NCBI GenBank assembly: GCA_900318665.1
Contig: ONLQ01000020.1
Location: forward strand, 1-35,962
Direction of reading: 5' to 3'
Source: an uncultured Bacteroidales bacterium
Lineage (GTDB): Bacteria > Bacteroidota > Bacteroidia > Bacteroidales > P3
Length of the DNA: 35,962 nucleotides
Below the pieces are notes generated by a model. The model was not told the origin of the DNA and did no database searches. It saw only the letters and a list, made by a program, of their open reading frames with translations. Of the stretch, positions 19,574 through 28,992 are shown piece by piece. Made by a program: the position numbers and the translations under genes. The first letter of the stretch is position 1. Each line of letters opens with the position of its first letter.

Positions 19574-20956
19574 TTATTTAGAATTGTGAACTTTCAACTT
19601 TTCTTCAATCTGAGGTACAAGGCGGTCTATATCGCCGGCTCCGAGGGTCAGCAGCACGTCTGCGTCAATGTTTGCGGCCAGTTCCACGGCCTCTTGTTTT
19701 GAGCAGAGCCGCTTGTCGGTGACGGTGATGTTGTCGAGAATCATTTTTGAGGTCACGCCGGGCATTGGCAGTTCGCGGGCAGGGTATATGTCGAGGAGTA
19801 TGACCTTATCAACCATCGAGAGCGCTTGCGCAAACTCCTTGTAGAAGTCGGCGGTGCGGCTGTAGAGATGCGGTTGGAAGATGGCCGCCACTCTGCGTCC
19901 TGCAAAGAGTTGTCGCACCGAACTGATGGCTGCGGCTATCTCCTTAGGGTGGTGGGCGTAGTCGTCTATGTAGGTTATCTTATCGTTGTGCACTCTGTAG
20001 TCGAAACGGCGTTGCACACCTGCGAAGGTGGCAATTCCGTGGCGTATCTTCTCGGCCGAGATGCCGCTGGCTTGCGCTACGGCTATGGCTGCGGTGGCAT
20101 TCTCCACATTGTAGAGCGCCGAGTGGTTGAGTTGTATGCCGTCAATGTCGCCGTGGGGCGATTTGTAGTCGAAATGGATAGCACCCTGCTGGTCGGTCCT
20201 AAGGTTTTCAACGTGATGCGCTGCTGCCATGTCGCTTCCCGAATAGAGTTCTACGGTTGCCGATGAAAATTGGTTGTAATTCTTGTTCTCGGCTTTGCGT
20301 TTGAACATCGACACGCTGGCGTTGATGAATGTGCGGCCGTCGCTGTCCACCTGATGTGCAAACTGCTCAAAGGCGTCAAGCATATTGTCGTGTGTGCCGT
20401 AGATGTCGAGGTGGTCGGGGTCGGTGGCGGTTATTACTGCAAAATGCGGATGCAGTTGCAAGAACGAGCGGTCGTATTCGTCAGCCTCCACAATCACATA
20501 TTCGCCCGACGGCTCGCAGTGCATATTGCTGCCGAGGTTCTTGCTTATGCCGCCGAGGAAAGCCTGATAGGCTATGCCTGCGCTGTGGAAAATATGGGCA
20601 ATCAGTGCTGTGGTGGTAGTTTTTCCGTGAGTTCCTGCCACGGCAATGCAGCGTTTGCCTCTTGTCAGTTCGCCCAGCATTTGCGAGCGTTTCAGTATCG
20701 TTACGCCGCGTTTCACAATAGTCTGATATACGGCGGTGTCCTTCGGCACGGCAGGAGTATAAATGCAGAGGTCTATATTTTCGGGAATCTGTTGCGGGTT
20801 GTCGTCGTAATGAACGCCAATGCCTTCTTCTTCCAGGTGTCGGGTCAGAGGGCTGGGGGTATGGTCGTAGCCACACACGCTGTCGCCCCGCTGCTTGAAG
20901 AAGCGGGCCAACGCGCTCATGCCAATGCCTCCGATGCCGATGAAGTAGTAGTTCAT
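19574..20956 (-). CDS. murC: UDP-N-acetylmuramate-L-alanine ligase MurC
   Basis: 460 residues from the ATG at 20956 (MNYYFIGIGGIGMSALARFF). The frame is open upstream to a GTG at 21085, but those 43 codons translate a degenerate repeat spacer (QITGNKSQITGNRSLITS) and are not credible protein. MurC motifs are complete: GIGGIGMSA for UDP binding (residues 7-15), ATP loop GTHGKTTTT (108-116), EADEYDRSF, the ITATDPDHLDIY strand, DDYAHHPKEI and FQPHLYSR. It adds L-Ala to UDP-MurNAc in the cytoplasm, the first step of the peptide stem. Position between murG and ftsQ is canonical. Confidence 0.97.
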   Translation of the reverse strand: MNYYFIGIGGIGMSALARFFKQRGDSVCGYDHTPSPLTRHLEEEGIGVHYDDNPQQIPENIDLCIYTPAVPKDTAVYQTIVKRGVTILKRSQMLGELTRGKRCIAVAGTHGKTTTTALIAHIFHSAGIAYQAFLGGISKNLGSNMHCEPSGEYVIVEADEYDRSFLQLHPHFAVITATDPDHLDIYGTHDNMLDAFEQFAHQVDSDGRTFINASVSMFKRKAENKNYNQFSSATVELYSGSDMAAAHHVENLRTDQQGAIHFDYKSPHGDIDGIQLNHSALYNVENATAAIAVAQASGISAEKIRHGIATFAGVQRRFDYRVHNDKITYIDDYAHHPKEIAAAISSVRQLFAGRRVAAIFQPHLYSRTADFYKEFAQALSMVDKVILLDIYPARELPMPGVTSKMILDNITVTDKRLCSKQEAVELAANIDADVLLTLGAGDIDRLVPQIEEKLKVHNSK

Positions 20957-20969
20957 TACGTTAGTTGTG

Positions 20970-21095
20970 TTTTTGTTATCTGTGACCTGTGATGAGAGAC
21001 CTGTGACCTGTGATGTGTGACTTGTGATGAGAGACCTGTTACCTGTGATTTGTGACTTGTTACCTGTTATCTGAAATCTGTTCACTGTTTACAGA
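20970..21095. repeat. Degenerate short-word repeat spacer between murG and murC
   Basis: The spacer is built from variants of CTGTGACCTGTGATGAGAGA, GTGACTTG and GTTACCTG. It repeats loosely with a period near 8-10 bases and falls exactly between the two genes. Its translation in the murC frame gives the false N-terminal extension. Function unknown. Confidence 0.65.
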
Positions 21096-21152
21096 TTATT
21101 TTTTTCCTCTTTCGATATTCGTTTTTTTTGTTCGTGTAAATATGCAAATATA

Positions 21153-22262
21153 CTAACTTTCAATTATTTTCATAATCTCATCAACTATTTTCTCCGCAGC
21201 GTTCCTCATGCCCAAATTTTTGCATGCCTCGCTCATCTTTTTTGCAGTCTCTTCAGAGTTGATGATTTTCAGGAGGTTGGGTATTCCTTCTTCGCTGCAT
21301 TTGCTGTCTGGCACCAAAATCGCAGCTCCTTTATTAACAAGTGATTGTGCATTTTTTGTCTGGTGGTCTTCGGCTACATTGGGCGACGGAATGAGTATCA
21401 TGGGCTTCCCAACGAGGCAAAGTTCTGAAATTGCGATGGCTCCGGCACGCGACACAACCACGTCGGCGGCAGCGTAGGCCATGTCCATTCTGTTTATGAA
21501 TTTGTGGACTTTGACCCATTCTTCGGCGTGTGCCGCGCTGACGGCTTTTGCCACCTCGTCGTACATCCAGACGCCTGTCTGCCAGATAAGTTGTATTTTG
21601 TTTGTTACGAAGAAATCAATGTTTCGTAGCAGCATGTTGTTTATGCTGCGTGCGCCGAGGCTTCCACCCACCGACAGCACCACTTTGTCTGCCTCGTTCA
21701 GTCCAAAATGCTCGCAGCCCTCCTGGCGTGTTACCGACATGTCTTCTATGTCGCGGCGCACGGGGTTGCCCGTCATCACAATCTTTTCGGCGGGGAAGAA
21801 TCTCTCCATGCCGTCGTATGCCACGCAGATGGTGCGTGCTTTGCGCGACAACAATTTGTTGGTGAGTCCGGCATAGGAGTTCTGCTCCTGCAGCAGGGTT
21901 GGCAGTCCCATACGCTCGGCCATCTTCAGTGTCGGCTCGCTGGCGTAGCCGCCAACGCCTATCACGATGTCAGGCTGAAATTCTTTCAGTATGGCGCGCA
22001 CCATGCGGTTGCTCTTGCATATCTTGAAAGGCAGGCGGATATTACGCTTAATATTGGTCCAGTTCAGTTGGCGGTGCAGCCCGTCTATCGGCAGCCCTTT
22101 TATGGTGTAGCCTGCTGCTGGGACCTTGTCCATCTCCATTTTGCCCTCGGCACCAACAAAAAGTATTTCTGCGTCGGGGAACCGATGCTTCAAGGCGTTG
22201 GCTATTGCTATGGCAGGGAAGATGTGTCCGCCGCTTCCTCCGCCGCTTACTATTGCTTTCAT
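21153..22262 (-). CDS. murG: UDP-GlcNAc:lipid I N-acetylglucosaminyltransferase MurG
   Basis: 369 residues, GT-B fold. The first G-loop is SGGGSGGHIFPAIAIAN (residues 6-22), the second GVGGYASEPTL, the third SVGGSLGARSIN. The sugar-donor region includes VVSRAGAIAISELCLVGKPMILIPSPNVAEDHQTKNA. It converts lipid I to lipid II on the inner face of the membrane. Start ATG at 22262 overlaps the ftsW stop by four bases (ATGA), indicating translational coupling. Length is normal for the family. Confidence 0.97.
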   Translation of the reverse strand: MKAIVSGGGSGGHIFPAIAIANALKHRFPDAEILFVGAEGKMEMDKVPAAGYTIKGLPIDGLHRQLNWTNIKRNIRLPFKICKSNRMVRAILKEFQPDIVIGVGGYASEPTLKMAERMGLPTLLQEQNSYAGLTNKLLSRKARTICVAYDGMERFFPAEKIVMTGNPVRRDIEDMSVTRQEGCEHFGLNEADKVVLSVGGSLGARSINNMLLRNIDFFVTNKIQLIWQTGVWMYDEVAKAVSAAHAEEWVKVHKFINRMDMAYAAADVVVSRAGAIAISELCLVGKPMILIPSPNVAEDHQTKNAQSLVNKGAAILVPDSKCSEEGIPNLLKIINSEETAKKMSEACKNLGMRNAAEKIVDEIMKIIES

Positions 22263-23473
22263 GATGCTTCGATGGGTTGGTTGTTGGTTGTTGTTTCTAC
22301 GGGTTGTTCTGCCGTTTCGGCTGTCTTGGCTTTCTTACGCTGGTTGGTGTTTTTAGCCACTGACTGAATTATGCCGACAGCAAAACCAGTGATGATATAT
22401 GCCGTGCCGCCGGTGCTTACGAGGGGCAGGGTCTGTCCTGTGACGGGTATGGCTCCCACGCACACACACATGTGGACTATGGCTTGTATGTAGATGATGG
22501 AGCCGATGCCCAAAATCAGCAGTCCGCCAAATCGTCGTCCGCTCCAGTAGGCCAGCATACAACATCGGTAAAAGAATATCGTGTATATCAAGAATATGAG
22601 TATTCCAGGTATGCTGCCAACTTCTTCTATAATGATGGAATAGATGAAGTCGTTGTTGGCCTGCGTCATCAGTCGGGCGTGTACTGTGCCGCCGATATTC
22701 ATCTTGAACAATCCGCCGTCGGCCACGGCCATACGGGCGAGGTTCTCCTGCGACACCTCTTCCTCATCGGGATGCATAAAGTGGTCCACACGGTTGCTCC
22801 ATGTCTCGGCGCGGGCAATTATTGTCTGTCTTGCTCTGTCAGCATATTCGCTATGGAACACCTTGTAGGAAACGAAAAGTCCAAGGCTGCCTATAAGTAC
22901 GGCAACGATAACAAACTCGAGTATATATTTTATTTTTACGCCGCCAAAGAACATCACTATCAGTCCCGAAGCCATGACAAGAAGGGCTGTCGAGAGGTTT
23001 TCGGGCAGGATAAGACCGGCAACGATAATTATGGGTATCAGCGTTGCCCAGAAAAGTGGCTTGTCGGTCAGTTTGTCGTGGTAGAGCGCGATGGTACGCG
23101 CCGTGAAAATCAGCACTATGATTTTTGCCAATTCCGAGGGTTGGAAACGCCCAAGCAGAGGCAAAGGAATCCAACGACTACCTGTGAGAAATGTGAAGAA
23201 AAGAAGTGCGACGGCGATGATATACAGCATCACGGCTATGCGTGAAACAAGTTGATAGCCGATGTTTGATGTGGCAGCGCCTACGAGGTAGGCCACAATG
23301 ATGAATAGCACATGTCGTGCAAACGCCAATGTGGGCGACGTATGCATGTCCTTGATGGCGGTATAGCCTATAGAACTATAGACAAATACTATCGAAATGG
23401 CACTCAGTATGAAACAGAGTATCCAGATGACTTTGTCGCCACTCAGATGGAATATGCGGCCAATCTTTTTCAA
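22259..23473 (-). CDS. ftsW: Lipid II polymerase FtsW (SEDS family)
   Basis: 404 residues, about ten membrane helices. SEDS signatures include FILSAISIVFVYSSIGY (S1), RWIPLPLLGRFQPSELAKI, NLSTALLVMASGLIVMFFGG, an extracytoplasmic loop with Arg/Glu residues, and the end region IPVTGQTLPLVSTGGTAYIITGFAVGIIQSV. FtsW polymerises glycan strands with its partner transpeptidase FtsI (encoded at 26827-28992). The C-terminus is basic then Thr/Pro-rich. FtsW rather than RodA is favoured by cluster position. The next gene, murG, overlaps by four bases. The preceding gene is the murD remnant, 38 bases away. Confidence 0.95.
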   Translation of the reverse strand: MKKIGRIFHLSGDKVIWILCFILSAISIVFVYSSIGYTAIKDMHTSPTLAFARHVLFIIVAYLVGAATSNIGYQLVSRIAVMLYIIAVALLFFTFLTGSRWIPLPLLGRFQPSELAKIIVLIFTARTIALYHDKLTDKPLFWATLIPIIIVAGLILPENLSTALLVMASGLIVMFFGGVKIKYILEFVIVAVLIGSLGLFVSYKVFHSEYADRARQTIIARAETWSNRVDHFMHPDEEEVSQENLARMAVADGGLFKMNIGGTVHARLMTQANNDFIYSIIIEEVGSIPGILIFLIYTIFFYRCCMLAYWSGRRFGGLLILGIGSIIYIQAIVHMCVCVGAIPVTGQTLPLVSTGGTAYIITGFAVGIIQSVAKNTNQRKKAKTAETAEQPVETTTNNQPIEAS

Positions 23474-23511
23474 TGCTGAATTCTGAATTACGATTTTCGA
23501 CTTTCAGTCGT

Positions 23512-24051
23512 TTATAGTTCGTTAACCTCGGTCTGGAAGAGTTCGCCGTTTTCCTTTACGCTGTGACCGTTGTTGGCGGCGGGAGAATAGATAACTTTGG
23601 CTGTCTCGAGAGGGCTGTAGAAGGCTTTGCTCACAGCCTCGCCAAGTGTGGCAACATCAATAATGTTAGGAATGATGCCGGCAAAACTGCGGTGCAGGTT
23701 CTCGTTGTTGGAACCCACGCAGTAGAGCATACGCACTTTGCGCAGTGCCGCGGGACGCAGGCTGCTGTAGTTGGCGTTGTCGTCGTTGCCGTTGGCTATC
23801 CAGATAAGGCTGCCGTCGGTGCTTTCGAGAGTGAAGCAGGTGGCGTTCACGTTGCTCGACGATGCGTCGTTGATGAAGGTCTTGCCATTGATGCGCGCCA
23901 CAAACTCTTTGCGGTAGCGAATGTCGTCAAAGCGCTCGAAGCAGGAACGCAGACCCGCGTTGCGCATTTTTTTCAGACGGTTGGCGTTGACCTGTGCAAG
24001 GGTAGTAGGGATGCTGGTGCGCCCTTGTTGTGCTAAAGTTTCGATTGTCAT
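23512..24051 (-). CDS. Stand-alone MurD C-terminal domain homologue, ATPase domain absent
   Basis: 179 residues in the slot where murD is always found (mraY-murD-ftsW), but MurD should have about 440-450. Residues 46-179 follow the C-terminal ligase domain: YRKEFVARINGKTFINDASSSNVNATCFTLES aligns with the usual R-x-E-x-V...NDSKATN-x-x-A, and VIYSPAANNGHSVKENGELFQTEV with the usual LLSPACAS...F...RG-x-F. The Lys of SKATN and the Ser/Phe of the D-Glu pocket are replaced, so substrate binding is probably lost. The N-terminal and central (ATP) domains are missing, and the 42-base gap to mraY has no room for them. The frame is intact, suggesting a retained non-catalytic role. A pseudogene not yet decayed is the alternative. 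Confidence 0.85.
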   Translation of the reverse strand: MTIETLAQQGRTSIPTTLAQVNANRLKKMRNAGLRSCFERFDDIRYRKEFVARINGKTFINDASSSNVNATCFTLESTDGSLIWIANGNDDNANYSSLRPAALRKVRMLYCVGSNNENLHRSFAGIIPNIIDVATLGEAVSKAFYSPLETAKVIYSPAANNGHSVKENGELFQTEVNEL

Positions 24052-24093
24052 AGTGCTAAATTATTGTCAGATTGATGTATTGTTGTTTGTTTT

Positions 24094-25272
24094 CTATCGA
24101 AGTTTGAACGATATGATGGTGAAAATGGCCAGCAGGATTCCGATGATGGAGAAGCGCTGCACGATTTTCTCGTCAGAAAGGCCCTTGCCATCGGTGCGGT
24201 GTTTGGTTTGATAGTTGTGATGGAGCGGGGTGTAGTAGAAAGGTCTTTTTTCAATCGGCACGGGCTGTCCTTTGGGGAGTTTGTGACGCCAGCGATACCA
24301 TTTGCAACCAACACGTTGAATGATGACGGATGCGTCCTCGATGACATAGATGCCACAAAGAATGGGAAGTATGAGTTCTTTGCGTATGAGGAGTGCGAAC
24401 ACGGCGATGATGCCACCAATGGTGAGCGAGCCGGTGTCGCCCATAAACATAGCGGCAGGATGGGTGTTGTACCACAGGAAGCCGAGCAGTGCGCCGACAA
24501 ACGACGATATGAACATAGTCAGTTCACCGATGTTGCTCAAATACATTATGTTCAGGTAGTTGGCCATGATGACGTTGCCCGACACCCAGGCAAGAATGGC
24601 GAGAGAACCGCCCATTATGGCTGCCGAGGCGGTGGCAAGGCCATCAATGCCGTCGGTAAGGTTAGCAGCGTTCGACACGGCGGTGACCACTAAGATAGAC
24701 ATAAGCACATAAGGCAGCCATGCCCAGTTGCTTGCGCCTTCGCCCATCCAACTCACAAGCCATGCATAGTCGAAATCGATGTCTTTCACAAAGGGGATAG
24801 TGGTCTTGGTCGAGGCTATTTCGGGATGGAACACAAGTAGCAGTCCTACGGCGAGGCCGAGCGACACCTGTCCCACAACCTTGAATATTCCTGGCAGACC
24901 ATTCTTATCTTTCTTGAACACCTTGATATAGTCATCAATAAACCCTATGGCGCCAAGCCATATAGTAGTGGCGAGCATAATGACTATATATATATTGTCG
25001 GGACGAGCAAAAAGCAGTGTCGGCACTATGATGGCAGATAGGATAAGAATGCCGCCCATAGTTGGTGTGCCTTGCTTTTCTCTCTCGTCGGAACGTGTGT
25101 TCTCGCCAATGCCCTTGCGCTGCATCATCTTTATGAATTTCTTGCCGAACCCCATAACTATAAGCAGCGAGCAAACGAAACAACATGCCGCACGGAACGA
25201 GATGTACTGAAAGACACCTGCGCCAGGGAGGTTGATTGTTTCGTCGAGCCAGTTGAAAAGGTAGTAGAGCAT
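24094..25272 (-). CDS. mraY: Phospho-MurNAc-pentapeptide transferase MraY
   Basis: 392 residues, about ten membrane helices. Diagnostic motifs: GTPTMGGILIL (about residues 68-78), the Asp-rich IGFIDDYIKVFKKDKNGLPG, NAANLTDGIDGLA (metal and nucleotide site) and MFMGDTGSLTIGG. It links phospho-MurNAc-pentapeptide to undecaprenyl phosphate to make lipid I. The late loop, usually PLHHHYQ or PLHHHFE, reads PLHHNYQ, so the third His of the conserved triad is Asn. The rest appears intact and the enzyme is expected to work. Gap to murE is 60 bases, partly AT-rich spacer. Confidence 0.96.
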   Translation of the reverse strand: MLYYLFNWLDETINLPGAGVFQYISFRAACCFVCSLLIVMGFGKKFIKMMQRKGIGENTRSDEREKQGTPTMGGILILSAIIVPTLLFARPDNIYIVIMLATTIWLGAIGFIDDYIKVFKKDKNGLPGIFKVVGQVSLGLAVGLLLVFHPEIASTKTTIPFVKDIDFDYAWLVSWMGEGASNWAWLPYVLMSILVVTAVSNAANLTDGIDGLATASAAIMGGSLAILAWVSGNVIMANYLNIMYLSNIGELTMFISSFVGALLGFLWYNTHPAAMFMGDTGSLTIGGIIAVFALLIRKELILPILCGIYVIEDASVIIQRVGCKWYRWRHKLPKGQPVPIEKRPFYYTPLHHNYQTKHRTDGKGLSDEKIVQRFSIIGILLAIFTIISFKLR

Positions 25273-25332
25273 TATCTTTATTTTTGAATTTAGAATTACA
25301 AATATTCAGTTCCTAATATTCACCTTTCAATA

Positions 25333-26784
25333 TTATTTGTCACCGTTCAAGAATTTATGCAGTTCTTCTTTGTCGTCGAAATGGCTGCGCACACCGTTCA
25401 CTTCTTGATATTTCTCATGACCTTTGCCAGCCACGAGAATGATGTCGCCCTCTTTGGCTATCATACATGCTGTGTGAATGGCTTGGCGGCGGTCTGTGAT
25501 ACGCAGCACCGACCATTTCTCTTCTTGGTCGAGGCCGTTCTCCATATCGTTGAGAATCTTCTCGGGGTCCTCGGTGCGGGGGTTGTCGGAGGTGAGAATG
25601 ATTTTGTCCGACATCTTGACCGCTATCTTAGCCATCTCCGGGCGTTTGGTTGTGTCGCGGTCGCCGCCGCAGCCTACGACGGTGATAAGGCTTTGGTGAG
25701 GATTGCGAATGTCGTTTATGGTTTGCAGCACGTTCTGCAGAGCGTCGGGAGTGTGTGCGTAATCAACTATGGCGGTTATGCCGCGGCCAGAGACATATTC
25801 GAAGCGGCCTTCTGCTGCATCGAGGCTGCTCAGCAGCACCAGTGCCTTGTCGGACTCTATGCCGCACAGCACAGCGGTGCCATAGATGGCGGTGAGGTTA
25901 TAGGCGTTGAATCGGCCCACAAGACGGGTCCAAACCTCGCGGCCGTTTATTTCGAGTTGCAGACCTTGGAAGGTGCTTTCTATCAGTCGTGTGCGGAAGT
26001 CGGCCATGCGTTGCAGACTGTAGGTCTTTACTGTGGCATTGCAGTTCTGCACCATCACCATGCCGTTGCGGTCGTCAATGTTGACCAGTGCAAAGGCTTC
26101 GCGCGGCAGGCTGTCGAAAAAGCCTTTCTTGGCGGTAATGTAGGCCTGCATGGTTTTGTGGTAGTCGAGGTGGTCGTGGGTTATGTTGCTGAATATTCCT
26201 CCGGCGAAAGTCAGTCCTGCAATGCGGCCTTGCGCCACGGCATGGCTGCTGACCTCCATAAAGCAGTATTCGCATCCCGCATCGACCATTTTTCTCAGCA
26301 AGGAGTTCAGTTCAAGAGCGTCGGGAGTGGTGTGGCAAGTGGGGTATTCTTCCTCGTCAATCTTGTTGACAATGGTAGAGATAAGTCCAGCGTGGAAGCC
26401 TGCCTTGCGGAACATGCGTTGCAGCAGCGTCACGGTAGTGGTTTTGCCGTTGGTGCCGGTAATACCCACGAGACGCAGCCCTTGCGAGGGGTGCTGGTAG
26501 TAGTTGTCTGCCATCGTGCCAAGGGTCATGTCGCTGTTGTCCACCTTGATGTAACACACCGTATCGACAAGTTTTGCAGGCATATTCTGACACACTATGG
26601 CCGTGGCGCCGCGCTCTATGGCGGTGTCGATATAACGATGACCATCAACGTGAACACCTACCTGTGCCACAAAAAGGCTGCCTTCGTGCACTTTGCGTGA
26701 ATCGAACTGCAGGTCGGCAATCTCAATGTTGCTATTGCCAACGATGGTTGCGTTAATGCCTTGTAGTATGTCGGTAAGAAGCAT
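25333..26784 (-). CDS. murE: UDP-MurNAc-L-Ala-D-Glu:meso-diaminopimelate ligase MurE
   Basis: 483 residues with the three Mur-ligase domains. N-terminal UDP-binding part ends FDSRKVHEGSLFVA; the ATP loop is GITGTNGKTTTVTLL (residues 107-121); the central domain has EVSSHAVAQGRIAGL and FSNITHDHLDYH; the C-terminal domain has IVDYAHTPDAL and TSDNPRTEDP. The DNPR motif is the recognised marker for meso-diaminopimelate specificity (lysine-adding enzymes differ here), so this organism makes DAP-type peptidoglycan. It lies 42 bases downstream of ftsI. Confidence 0.97.
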   Translation of the reverse strand: MLLTDILQGINATIVGNSNIEIADLQFDSRKVHEGSLFVAQVGVHVDGHRYIDTAIERGATAIVCQNMPAKLVDTVCYIKVDNSDMTLGTMADNYYQHPSQGLRLVGITGTNGKTTTVTLLQRMFRKAGFHAGLISTIVNKIDEEEYPTCHTTPDALELNSLLRKMVDAGCEYCFMEVSSHAVAQGRIAGLTFAGGIFSNITHDHLDYHKTMQAYITAKKGFFDSLPREAFALVNIDDRNGMVMVQNCNATVKTYSLQRMADFRTRLIESTFQGLQLEINGREVWTRLVGRFNAYNLTAIYGTAVLCGIESDKALVLLSSLDAAEGRFEYVSGRGITAIVDYAHTPDALQNVLQTINDIRNPHQSLITVVGCGGDRDTTKRPEMAKIAVKMSDKIILTSDNPRTEDPEKILNDMENGLDQEEKWSVLRITDRRQAIHTACMIAKEGDIILVAGKGHEKYQEVNGVRSHFDDKEELHKFLNGDK

Positions 26785-26826
26785 GAGGCTTTTGGGTTAA
26801 TTTTGAATCTGTTATCTGGTTTCTGT

Positions 26827-28992
26827 TTACTTGTCTGCTTTCAAAGTCAGTACTGCCGTGTTGCCGCGTCTTATCGGGGTGCGTGCTGTTGGCTGCTGGC
26901 TCACCACGCGGCCATAGCCACTGAAACGAGTCTTTATGCCGAGTTCGTCCAGCAGGCGCATAGCGTCTTTGATAGTCATGCCTACGCAGTTGGGCATAAT
27001 GTCGGTGCGAGGGCTGTAGTTTTGGAATTGCTCTTTATAGGTAACCCAGCGATAGGTGGAGTCGGCAAGTTGGAAGTCAATATCCATTTTCTTGTACGAG
27101 GCCTTGATGTCGGGCATATAGCCTTTCACCGTTGATGGCACACGCTTGCTTTCGGGGGTGTTCCAGTCGATGCGGTCCATCTTTGCCTTGCCCAGTTCTT
27201 TGTCGAGAGCCATCACGCCGTCGGCCACGCGTTTCATCACGGGTGCCGCTGCGGCTCCTCCCGACGAGTAGGTGTTGCGTATCAGCACCAGGCAGGTGTA
27301 TTTAGGCTTTTCGGCGGGGAAGAATCCAACAAAGAAAGCATCGTTGGCGCTGCCTTCCTCCACTTTCACCTTTGCAGTGCCGGTCTTGCCAGCAATGCCG
27401 TAGGTGGTGCCTTTCACCGATGTGGCGGTACCTTCGGTCACCACTCGTTGCAGAGTGTTTCTCAGGAATTCGACGGAGGCGCGATTCAGAGTGTGCTCTT
27501 TCAGTTCCACGGGCTTTATCTCTGTCACGTCGTCGTCTATGATTATCGAGCGGCAGAAGAGGGGCTTCATCATTTGTCCGCCATTGGCAATGGCGTTGTA
27601 GAAGGTTAGCAACTGCATGGGCGAAACAGCGGTGCTGTAGCCGAAGCAGAGGTTCAGGAAGTCGCGGTTGGGACGCGGGTTGTTGATACGCTGTCTGTAT
27701 TCGTTGGTTTTGAGGTCCAGGTTAAGAATCTCGCTGGGGAACACATGGCGCACCTGGTCGACGAATCTGCTGCGGCTGTTGCGGTAGAATTTCCATCCCA
27801 GTTCGGCCATGGCTACGTTGGACGAATAGATAACAGCCTCGGCCAGCGATATGGTGTCGCCCACGACGTGCTCGTCTTTTATCTCGCCCTGCTCGGTGCC
27901 GTCGAAGTTCTTGACGTTCGAACGCAGACGCATATTCGTGTCGATGCGGATAGAGTCGTCGTTCATGGCCGCTGCCACTACTACCGACTTGAATGTCGAG
28001 CCGGGGTGCAGGCGGTCGGAACAGGCAATATTGCGGTCTAACTGTTCAAAATAGCCTCGTCTGGCGGTGTCACGGCTCAGGTTGGCCATGGCCAGCACAT
28101 AGCCCGTGTTAGCCTCCATCAGCACCACACAGCCCGACGAAGCATTGCGCTGGGCGAGAGTCTGGCGCAGAGCCTGCTCGGCAATGTCTTGGTAGCGGGT
28201 GTCGATGGTGGCGGTGATGTGCTGTCCGTCAATCTTGGGTTGTATGGGGGTCTCGGGCAGCCACACGCCGCGCGTAAGCCTTCTTCCTATATATTTACCA
28301 TCTTGTCCGCGCAGAATGCTGTCATAGTAGCCTTCGAGACCTGTATAGCGGTCCAACATACCGTTGCGGAAACCTATCACGTTGGCGCCCAGGTTGTCGT
28401 ATATTCTCACTCTCATGTGGTGGCGCACGTCTTTGTCGTCAACATGTTCTATTATGCCGCGGCCCCAGCCTTTAACCTCTTTCAGTTGCAGCCATGCGGT
28501 GTAGGGTATGTTTCTTGCCACGAGGAAGCACTGGTTGGGATGCTGTTTCTTGCGCTCCGACAAGATTTTATGACGACATTCGGCCTTACTCATATTAGGT
28601 ATGGCCTGGCTTATAAGCAGACACACTGTGTCGAGGTTCTTTACAAAGTCGTCGTGCTTTATGGTGGTGTCGTACACTATCTTGTTCTTCTTGTTGCGAA
28701 GCGCAACTTTGTCGTTGTCCTTCACCTCGCGGTAGCCTAGGTCAATATAGAGGTCGCAAACCACAATGGTTGTTGCCAGTGTCTTGCCGTCGGACGAGTA
28801 GATGTCGCCTCTCTTTGCGGCGTCTCTCAGTTCGGTTGTGCGGCGCTCTTTGGAGCGTTGGCGCCAGTATTGGCCGTTGACCGCTTGTGTTTTGACAAAG
28901 CCGTACACAATCAAGCCTCCTCCCGAGAGGGAGAGAATCAAAAAGACCATAAGAATCTTTTTCAGGCTCTGTTTTGGGTTCTGCTCTGCCAT
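26827..28992 (-). CDS. ftsI: Division-specific transpeptidase FtsI (PBP3) with PASTA domain
   Basis: 721 residues. Membrane anchor at about residues 13-33, a pedestal domain (AKRGDIYSSDGKTLATT starts it), then the transpeptidase domain with SxxK = STFK (332-335), SxN = SSN (390-392) and KTG = KTGTA (536-540). A PASTA domain closes the protein (about 655-721: MPNCVGMTIKDAMRLLDELGIKTRF). It crosslinks septal peptidoglycan in the periplasm together with FtsW. The PASTA tail is common in Bacteroidota and Firmicutes and absent from E. coli FtsI. Its partner, the FtsL-like gene, lies 65 bases upstream across an AT-rich spacer. Confidence 0.96.
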   Translation of the reverse strand: MAEQNPKQSLKKILMVFLILSLSGGGLIVYGFVKTQAVNGQYWRQRSKERRTTELRDAAKRGDIYSSDGKTLATTIVVCDLYIDLGYREVKDNDKVALRNKKNKIVYDTTIKHDDFVKNLDTVCLLISQAIPNMSKAECRHKILSERKKQHPNQCFLVARNIPYTAWLQLKEVKGWGRGIIEHVDDKDVRHHMRVRIYDNLGANVIGFRNGMLDRYTGLEGYYDSILRGQDGKYIGRRLTRGVWLPETPIQPKIDGQHITATIDTRYQDIAEQALRQTLAQRNASSGCVVLMEANTGYVLAMANLSRDTARRGYFEQLDRNIACSDRLHPGSTFKSVVVAAAMNDDSIRIDTNMRLRSNVKNFDGTEQGEIKDEHVVGDTISLAEAVIYSSNVAMAELGWKFYRNSRSRFVDQVRHVFPSEILNLDLKTNEYRQRINNPRPNRDFLNLCFGYSTAVSPMQLLTFYNAIANGGQMMKPLFCRSIIIDDDVTEIKPVELKEHTLNRASVEFLRNTLQRVVTEGTATSVKGTTYGIAGKTGTAKVKVEEGSANDAFFVGFFPAEKPKYTCLVLIRNTYSSGGAAAAPVMKRVADGVMALDKELGKAKMDRIDWNTPESKRVPSTVKGYMPDIKASYKKMDIDFQLADSTYRWVTYKEQFQNYSPRTDIMPNCVGMTIKDAMRLLDELGIKTRFSGYGRVVSQQPTARTPIRRGNTAVLTLKADK

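Noticed and set aside
20957-21085. GTG start 43 codons upstream for MurC
   Set aside because: The extension translates a degenerate spacer repeat; homologues start at MNYYFIGIGGIG or equivalent.
25357-26700. 447-codon plus-strand open frame opposite murE
   Set aside because: Shadow of murE; the composition (Val/His/Cys/Ala-rich) has no domain and murE motifs are complete on the other strand.
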